DNA from: an uncultured Lachnospiraceae bacterium
Lineage (GTDB): Bacteria > Bacillota > Clostridia > Lachnospirales > Lachnospiraceae
Direction of reading: 5' to 3'
NCBI GenBank assembly: GCA_947571775.1
Contig: CANOZK010000017.1
Span: forward strand, 1-46,768
Length of the DNA: 46,768 nucleotides
Within the stretch, counting starts at the first letter, position 1, and each line of letters opens with the position of its first letter. The translations under genes and the position numbers were made by a program. Below are positions 42,510 through 46,768 of this stretch, in pieces. The notes under the pieces are model-generated. The model was not told the DNA's origin. It made no database searches and worked only from the letters and a program-made list of their open reading frames with translations.

Positions 42510-44725
42510 TCTCCTTCGTCCTCTGCCGGTGTAAGCTGAATAATCAGCGCCTCGTCGTCAAATACCGCGGTTCCCAGACTTCTGAGCAGCGTTTCGTTTA
42601 GTTCCGGGTACTTCTCCCGCTCCATCTGCCCGATGAAAATATACGACACCCGAAATTCTTCCAGAAGACTGCGCACCTGCGCCTCATCCGCAGATGTGTA
42701 GATGGTCTGGATTTGCGCGGCTTTTTCATTTAAGTCATCGGTATCCTGCCGCCACAGCCATTCATGGGTATACCAGCCCAGAACCGTGGGCAGCCCAGTC
42801 ATCGCCGACACCCGGCAGTAATCGCTGTAACTGTCCCCGTTGGCCTCCAGCACCACCGGATTTCCTTCTATATTGGCCTGTAACCACCGGATAGCCGGCG
42901 CATCCTGAGAATACTGCGTCTCCAGATAGGCCGTGCAGTTCAGCCCCTGATAGCCGGAGCGCTTCCACACCTCTCCGTTCCACTGACGGATCCCGGTTGC
43001 CGTATAGCCGACGGTCATCAGCACGCCGATAATCCCCAAAACGCCCACCACGCGAATCCATTTCTGGGTCTTTGCCACCAGAAAACGAATTAGAAGGAAT
43101 CCCAAGCTAATCCCGAACAGGATAAACGCCTGGTAGGTCAGCTTAAACATGGTATTTGCGCGCGCGGAAGTCTTTTCGTAAATATCACGCACATAGACGA
43201 TTTCCGGCAGTACAATCAATCCCAGCGCACACAGCCCCAAAACGGCGATAAAGACATCCTGCCTTCTGGTCTGTTCCAACCACTCCAAAGGCTTGCACTT
43301 GCCCCGCTCCAAGAACAATTTTACCAGATAAAAAAGAACCAGCACCACGGGCAGCCCCCACAGAATACAAAGCTGGTAAAAGGCCGAGTGATTTTTCACC
43401 AGCCGCACGCCCTCGGCCATGCTGCTGTCAAAATTCAAGGTAAACGGCAGAGCGATGACAAAACCCAGGATCAGCATTTCGATCCACTGTATCACACTGC
43501 GGCCGATTCCTTTTTTCCAGTCCTGAAACTGCTTTAAATTTCCAAAAAAGCATACTCCACAGGATACCACAAAATAGATGGCAAAGTCCCAGGCATTGGT
43601 CCACTGGAAAATCCCCAGAAACACGCCGCACATCAGCAGTGGCCACTGCAAAAACGCACTTTTTTTGTCCTCTTTTTCCGCGCCTTTTTCACTCTGCATC
43701 CATGCATACAAAAGCCCTGTCACGGTCAGTACAAAAAAGATATTGACCACATGCGCATGCAGATCGCCCAAGATAAACGAATAGGACGGAAACTCGTGGA
43801 TTGTCCGGTCCGAGTTCTCCGGGTTAAATCCGATATAACGGGTGGAATTGGGAAACCAAAAATCCTTCTCGGATTTTCCCAGCAGGGGCAAAAGCTTTGC
43901 ATAAATGACGTAATGCATATTTCCGGCCAGGGAAACCGCCATTCCAGCCAGCAGACCAGACCAGACGGGCAGAGCCTTTTTTGCTTTTCCATAATAATCT
44001 GACGCCGCCTGCCGCACAATGGAAAAAGGCAGGGCAAACGCCAGGCCCGCCACCCAGGTGCGCATCAGATGATACGTGATCGCCGCCTGCTCTCCGGCCA
44101 GTTTGGTCAAAAATACCGCATAGTACTGACCGCCGTAATAATAGTTCATCGGCTCCTGGCTGTACCACATATCCGTAGCCGGAAGTTCGGCGCTGCGCAT
44201 CATGGCCTCCATAAAGCCATAATCCATGAATTTCTCCACGCCATGCGCCTGGGGATGAAAGCCTGCCACATACGTCCACAGAAGAAAGGCCACAAATAAA
44301 AGAAGCTCTTCCCAGAAAATTAAATTTCCCTCGTTTACAGGCAAGACGAACCGTTTCTGCCGATTCAGCCAAACGGACAGCAAAACATTTGCCGCCACAC
44401 ATACACAGGCGACGCCGATACATGTCAGGGACGTAAATTTCAGAATTCCCAAGGTGACCAACAGCCAGGTCAGGTAACCGGAAACGGCCACCGCCAGAAC
44501 CTTGGAAAACAACCACCCCCGATCCTGAAATCCCGCAAACAGCACGCCGGTCAGCGGCATAAACGCGCAGCCTAAAATCCACATCATCAGCCACCAGACA
44601 AGAAAATCCTTACTGTCATCGCGCAGCAGGAAAACGGCCAGCCCCGCCAGAAGAATGCCGATCAGAATCTTAATTTCCAGCCGTACTTTCAACTTCTCCC
44701 GTATCTTCATCCATTGCATCTCCAT
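42506..44725 (-). CDS. DUF2298 (Chlor_Arch_YYY) multi-span membrane protein
   Basis: The 739-residue protein has more than ten hydrophobic spans. Signature segments are PATDMWYSQEPMNYYYGGQYYA (the YYY motif, about residues 182-203), HEFPSYSFILGDLHAHV and the C-terminal soluble part with TGLPTVLGWYTHEWLWR. The architecture is that of a GT-C-like lipid-linked sugar transferase, but no activity is established. GGAGG precedes the ATG. It follows the GT2 gene by 16 nt; a GT2 enzyme making polyprenyl-phosphate sugars would be a logical partner. It overlaps the Sua5 gene by 4 nt. Confidence 0.9.
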   Translation of the reverse strand: MEMQWMKIREKLKVRLEIKILIGILLAGLAVFLLRDDSKDFLVWWLMMWILGCAFMPLTGVLFAGFQDRGWLFSKVLAVAVSGYLTWLLVTLGILKFTSLTCIGVACVCVAANVLLSVWLNRQKRFVLPVNEGNLIFWEELLLFVAFLLWTYVAGFHPQAHGVEKFMDYGFMEAMMRSAELPATDMWYSQEPMNYYYGGQYYAVFLTKLAGEQAAITYHLMRTWVAGLAFALPFSIVRQAASDYYGKAKKALPVWSGLLAGMAVSLAGNMHYVIYAKLLPLLGKSEKDFWFPNSTRYIGFNPENSDRTIHEFPSYSFILGDLHAHVVNIFFVLTVTGLLYAWMQSEKGAEKEDKKSAFLQWPLLMCGVFLGIFQWTNAWDFAIYFVVSCGVCFFGNLKQFQDWKKGIGRSVIQWIEMLILGFVIALPFTLNFDSSMAEGVRLVKNHSAFYQLCILWGLPVVLVLFYLVKLFLERGKCKPLEWLEQTRRQDVFIAVLGLCALGLIVLPEIVYVRDIYEKTSARANTMFKLTYQAFILFGISLGFLLIRFLVAKTQKWIRVVGVLGIIGVLMTVGYTATGIRQWNGEVWKRSGYQGLNCTAYLETQYSQDAPAIRWLQANIEGNPVVLEANGDSYSDYCRVSAMTGLPTVLGWYTHEWLWRQDTDDLNEKAAQIQTIYTSADEAQVRSLLEEFRVSYIFIGQMEREKYPELNETLLRSLGTAVFDDEALIIQLTPAEDEGE

Positions 44726-44741
44726 TGCCTGCCCTCCAATA

Positions 44742-45449
44742 CTAGTTTATCCTTTTGCGCAGTGCCATAAACTGACGCAACGCCTGGCAGCCGATTCGGA
44801 AAATCTTCTTAATATTGATGGAATTCTCGCCTCCCTGCCGCGGAAGAAACGTAATGGGATAATAACAGACCCCCATCTCTTTTTTTGTATAAATCACAGT
44901 GATCAATACGTTTGCCAGGAAGAAATTTTTCGGTACCTTTCTGAGCACCTCCCGAAGTTGGCTGCAACGCATCAACCGGTAAGGAGAATTGGCGTCTTTT
45001 ACCCAGACTCCAAAAACCGACCACAGCACAAGACGGAGCACCCTAGTTACAAACAGCCGGGAAAGACCGTCCTCACGCTTCTTGCGGTAACCAATCAAAA
45101 GCCCGCACTTTTTGCGGTTTCTCCAAAACTTAGAAAACTCCGAGGGCAGGGTTTGTCCATCTGAATCCGTCTGGAACACATAGTCCGCTCCATGGCGGAT
45201 TGCATATTTATAGCCCCTGAGAATAGTCGGCCCATGTCCCTCGTTTTCTTTTGTGAGAACAGTCAGTTGCGGATAAATATCCTTGAGATCTGACGCCGCC
45301 TGATAAGTGTTGTCACGGCTGCCGTCATTGATCACCACAAGACGGCTCTCCGGCCCAATCCCTTCCACCAGCGGATGCCACTGGGCTATCACTGACTTAA
45401 TGTTCTCCTCCTCGTTATATGCAGGTATGATTATATACAGCTTGTCCAT
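44742..45449 (-). CDS. GT2 glycosyltransferase (polyprenyl-phosphate sugar synthase-like)
   Basis: The 235-residue GT-A fold enzyme has YIIIPAYNEEENIKSVI, the nucleotide motif VVINDGSRDNTY and the metal DxD-type site FQTDSDGQT, followed by RLMRCSQL and a FLPRQGGENSI loop. It resembles dolichol/polyprenyl-phosphate mannosyl- or glucosyltransferases. There is no strong terminal span. The ATG at 45449 has GGAGG 8 nt upstream; an earlier ATG (45461) would include that site. It leads the GT2-DUF2298-Sua5 run. Confidence 0.9.
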   Translation of the reverse strand: MDKLYIIIPAYNEEENIKSVIAQWHPLVEGIGPESRLVVINDGSRDNTYQAASDLKDIYPQLTVLTKENEGHGPTILRGYKYAIRHGADYVFQTDSDGQTLPSEFSKFWRNRKKCGLLIGYRKKREDGLSRLFVTRVLRLVLWSVFGVWVKDANSPYRLMRCSQLREVLRKVPKNFFLANVLITVIYTKKEMGVCYYPITFLPRQGGENSINIKKIFRIGCQALRQFMALRKRIN

Positions 45450-45469
45450 ATATCCCTCCATTTTTCGGA

Positions 45470-45501
45470 TACTTCCAGAAACTCTTTGTGTCTCGGAAGT
45501 A
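45470..45501 (-). other. Leader hairpin upstream of the GT2 gene
   Basis: ACTTCC (45471-45476) plus AGA pair with TCT and GGAAGT (45495-45500), with one bulge and an 11-nt loop, about 20 nt before the ribosome site. No U-run follows, so it is not a standard terminator. It may shape the mRNA leader or be a fortuitous repeat. Confidence 0.35.
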
Positions 45502-45619
45502 CCCGTTTACATTTATTGAACACTTCGTTACTGGTCATGCAGTGAGCAGTAGCAATACCCCATCTACTATATCACATAATTAGATGACAAGCTAGAGCAG
45601 ATTACATAATTTTATGCTT

Positions 45620-46309
45620 TTACCCATCTTTCAGTTTTAGATATTCCTGAATCCCTTCCCCGATAGCCTCCACGATTTTTTCCTGATACTCCGGCTGTTG
45701 AAGAAGGGCAGCCTCCTCAGGATTGGTCATAAACCCGCATTCAATAATATTCAAAATCCCTGGGCTTTTTTTCAGCAGATAATATGTAGTATTGCCTTTC
45801 GCCTCACGAGGATTCTTTATTTGCAGTGTTTCATTCATCTGGTTTTGTATGCAGTTTGCCAGCCGCTCGCCCTCCACCGAATCTGCATAATAAAACACCT
45901 GGGGGCCTTTCACTGAAGAATCTGGATAACTGTTTTGATGAATACTCACTGTGAGCAGCGGGGCTTTTTCCCCAATAAAAGCCACACGGTTTTGCATATC
46001 CTGTACTTTCTGGTTCCTGGTTCCCTCCTCATACAATCCTTTGTCATCTGTCCGCGTCATTTCCACACAATATCCCGCTTCCTCCAAATACACTTTTAAT
46101 TTCTTTGCAACTGCCAGATTCAAATCTTTCTCCCGCAGCGCGTCCGTCACCATCCCTGGGTCGTCTCCTCCATGCCCTGCATCCACCACGATGGTTTTCG
46201 CGGCCTTTCGGTTTTGGGCGACCACCTGCACCACCTCCCTGGAAAGTGCAAACGCACCCGCGATCAGAAGAATTCCCATACACAGTTCTAAAGCCCTCTT
46301 TGATTTCAT
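45620..46309 (-). CDS. cwlD: N-acetylmuramoyl-L-alanine amidase, CwlD-like
   Basis: The amidase_3 zinc enzyme has 229 aa. Catalytic and zinc residues are visible: His46 (VVDAGHGGDDPG), Glu60 (LREKDLNLAVAKKL), His124 (VSIHQNSYP) and Glu190 (IIECGFMTN). An N-terminal hydrophobic segment (about 9-24) is a signal peptide or anchor. Size and single-domain layout fit CwlD, which cuts side chains to make muramic-delta-lactam in the spore cortex. The ATG at 46309 has AAAGGA 10 nt upstream; an ATG at 46333 has none. It appears monocistronic. Confidence 0.87.
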   Translation of the reverse strand: MKSKRALELCMGILLIAGAFALSREVVQVVAQNRKAAKTIVVDAGHGGDDPGMVTDALREKDLNLAVAKKLKVYLEEAGYCVEMTRTDDKGLYEEGTRNQKVQDMQNRVAFIGEKAPLLTVSIHQNSYPDSSVKGPQVFYYADSVEGERLANCIQNQMNETLQIKNPREAKGNTTYYLLKKSPGILNIIECGFMTNPEEAALLQQPEYQEKIVEAIGEGIQEYLKLKDG

Positions 46310-46548
46310 GATAAAAATATCCTTTTTGCGCATATTCTGTTAAATATATGCGGGAAAGGGTGATTGTCATACACAATTTTACTATCTCCGTTTAAGAGAT
46401 GCTAATACGGTTGTTGTGGAAACACAGAAATCAAATTTCACAACTTTTTATGCTTTTTTGCGTAGGCGCTATGGAAATTCATTCTGAGTTTAAAAAATTG
46501 ATTTCCGTGCTGTGGAAAATGGGGATATCGCTGAGCGATAAAAGATAT

Positions 46549-46556
46549 GATATAAT
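46549..46556 (+). promoter_or_regulatory. Extended -10 of the holin-like toxin remnant
   Basis: TATAAT at 46551-46556 is preceded two bases earlier by TG (extended -10, TGATATAAT from 46548). The -35 is weak. The expected start near 46563 gives a leader of about 108 nt. Confidence 0.5.
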
Positions 46557-46565
46557 TGGCAGCAT

Positions 46566-46629
46566 GGGAAACCGTGGAGCCAAGACGGTTTTGCCCTTCC
46601 GTTTTTGGAGAGTGTAAAAGCCCTCCAAA
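46566..46629 (+). other. Structured 5' leader of the toxin remnant (two hairpins)
   Basis: Hairpin 1 pairs GGG and AAACCGT (46566-46575) with ACGGTTT and CCC (46585-46596). Hairpin 2 pairs TTTGGAG (46604-46610) with CTCCAAA (46623-46629). A long structured leader before a tiny ORF is typical of type I toxin mRNAs. Confidence 0.5.
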
Positions 46630-46670
46630 CCATTATACTCACTGAGTACAAAAGAAAGGAGGACGATGCA

Positions 46671-46709
46671 ATGTACGTTACATACTCTGACTTGATTGAT
46701 ACTAGATAA
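46671..46709 (+). pseudogene. Truncated holin-like (type I) toxin gene
   Basis: The tiny ORF MYVTYSDLIDTR sits 8 nt after a perfect AAAGGAGG (46655-46662). Its first nine residues match the start I know for small holin-like toxins of Firmicutes (MxVTYSDLI, then a hydrophobic helix and a basic tail). Here a stop follows immediately, so the membrane helix is missing, consistent with a deletion. The product should be inactive. Confidence 0.5.
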
Positions 46710-46730
46710 GGACAAAAATAGATATGTATG

Positions 46731-46756
46731 GGCAGGAGCATAGACTTTCTCCTGCC
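46731..46756. terminator. Hairpin after the toxin remnant
   Basis: GGCAGGAG (46731-46738) and CTCCTGCC (46749-46756) form a perfect 8-bp stem with a 10-nt loop. Only a loose T/A stretch follows to the window edge, so termination strength is uncertain. Confidence 0.55.
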
Positions 46757-46768
46757 ACGCCTATATTT

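Noticed and set aside
46399..46741. Open frames of 72-83 aa on both strands at the right edge
   Set aside because: They have no ribosome sites and cover the toxin leader hairpins and promoter; composition is not protein-like.

Overview
The window looks like chromosomal DNA of a spore-forming Clostridia, most likely Lachnospiraceae. The evidence is the core gene order rqcP-yabP-yabQ-divIC-spoIIE-tilS-hpt-ftsH and rplS-lepB-rbgA-rnhB-yraN, strong AGGAGG-type ribosome binding sites, frequent TTG/GTG starts, an archaeal-type ProRS with a C-terminal Cys cluster, and sporulation genes (yabP, yabQ, spoIIE, cotS, cwlD). No tRNA, rRNA, CRISPR array or complete insertion sequence was seen.

Left part (1-12140). 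The left edge holds the start of a secreted protein with a 42-bp repeat encoding a Thr/Pro/Gly-rich linker, then a small ORF with its own promoter and a G9 tract. A rightward series follows: two Lachnospiraceae-type unknowns (117 aa; an 818-aa membrane-anchored protein with a C39-like end), an M29 aminopeptidase, an EF-hand-like calcium-binding protein ending in a clear terminator, a YhaO/SbcD-like phosphoesterase, a YhaN/SbcC-like ATPase and a subtilase translationally coupled to it, a type-4 uracil-DNA glycosylase, and a MntA/HepT-like nucleotidyltransferase-HEPN pair with both diagnostic motifs intact.

Middle (12200-20690). The leftward housekeeping run rplS, lepB, rbgA, LysM-GH18, rnhB, yraN, pgeF starts from a good promoter upstream of rplS. 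To its right is an AT-rich accessory island: an autoregulated-looking TetR gene, an amidohydrolase, an HxlR regulator, an iron-sulfur flavoprotein and gene remnants. The amidohydrolase and flavoprotein genes share an upstream GTGCGTACTT element, which suggests one small regulon.

Right part (20690-46768), nearly all leftward. A polar amino acid ABC transporter (two permeases and an ATPase, no binding protein nearby) has a consensus promoter and a palindromic operator. Upstream is a GH13-VWA-MoxR operon. A structured 378-bp intergenic region follows, with two terminators, a long inverted repeat and a possible small RNA. Next come ftsH, hpt, tilS and a short single-span spoIIE behind a Spo0A-type promoter with 21-bp spacing; divIC, yabQ and yabP behind a sigma-E-like promoter; rqcP, hup; phosphoglucomutase; cotS; cca and proS; a TsaC/Sua5 protein, a DUF2298 membrane protein and a GT2 glycosyltransferase; and cwlD. 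The right edge carries a remnant of a small holin-like (type I) toxin gene with its structured leader.

I found no clearly new multi-gene system. The best leads are the spoIIE control region with its short SpoIIE, the HxlR island regulon, the intact HEPN/MNT module, the YhaO-YhaN-subtilase unit and the ftsH-GH13 intergenic region.
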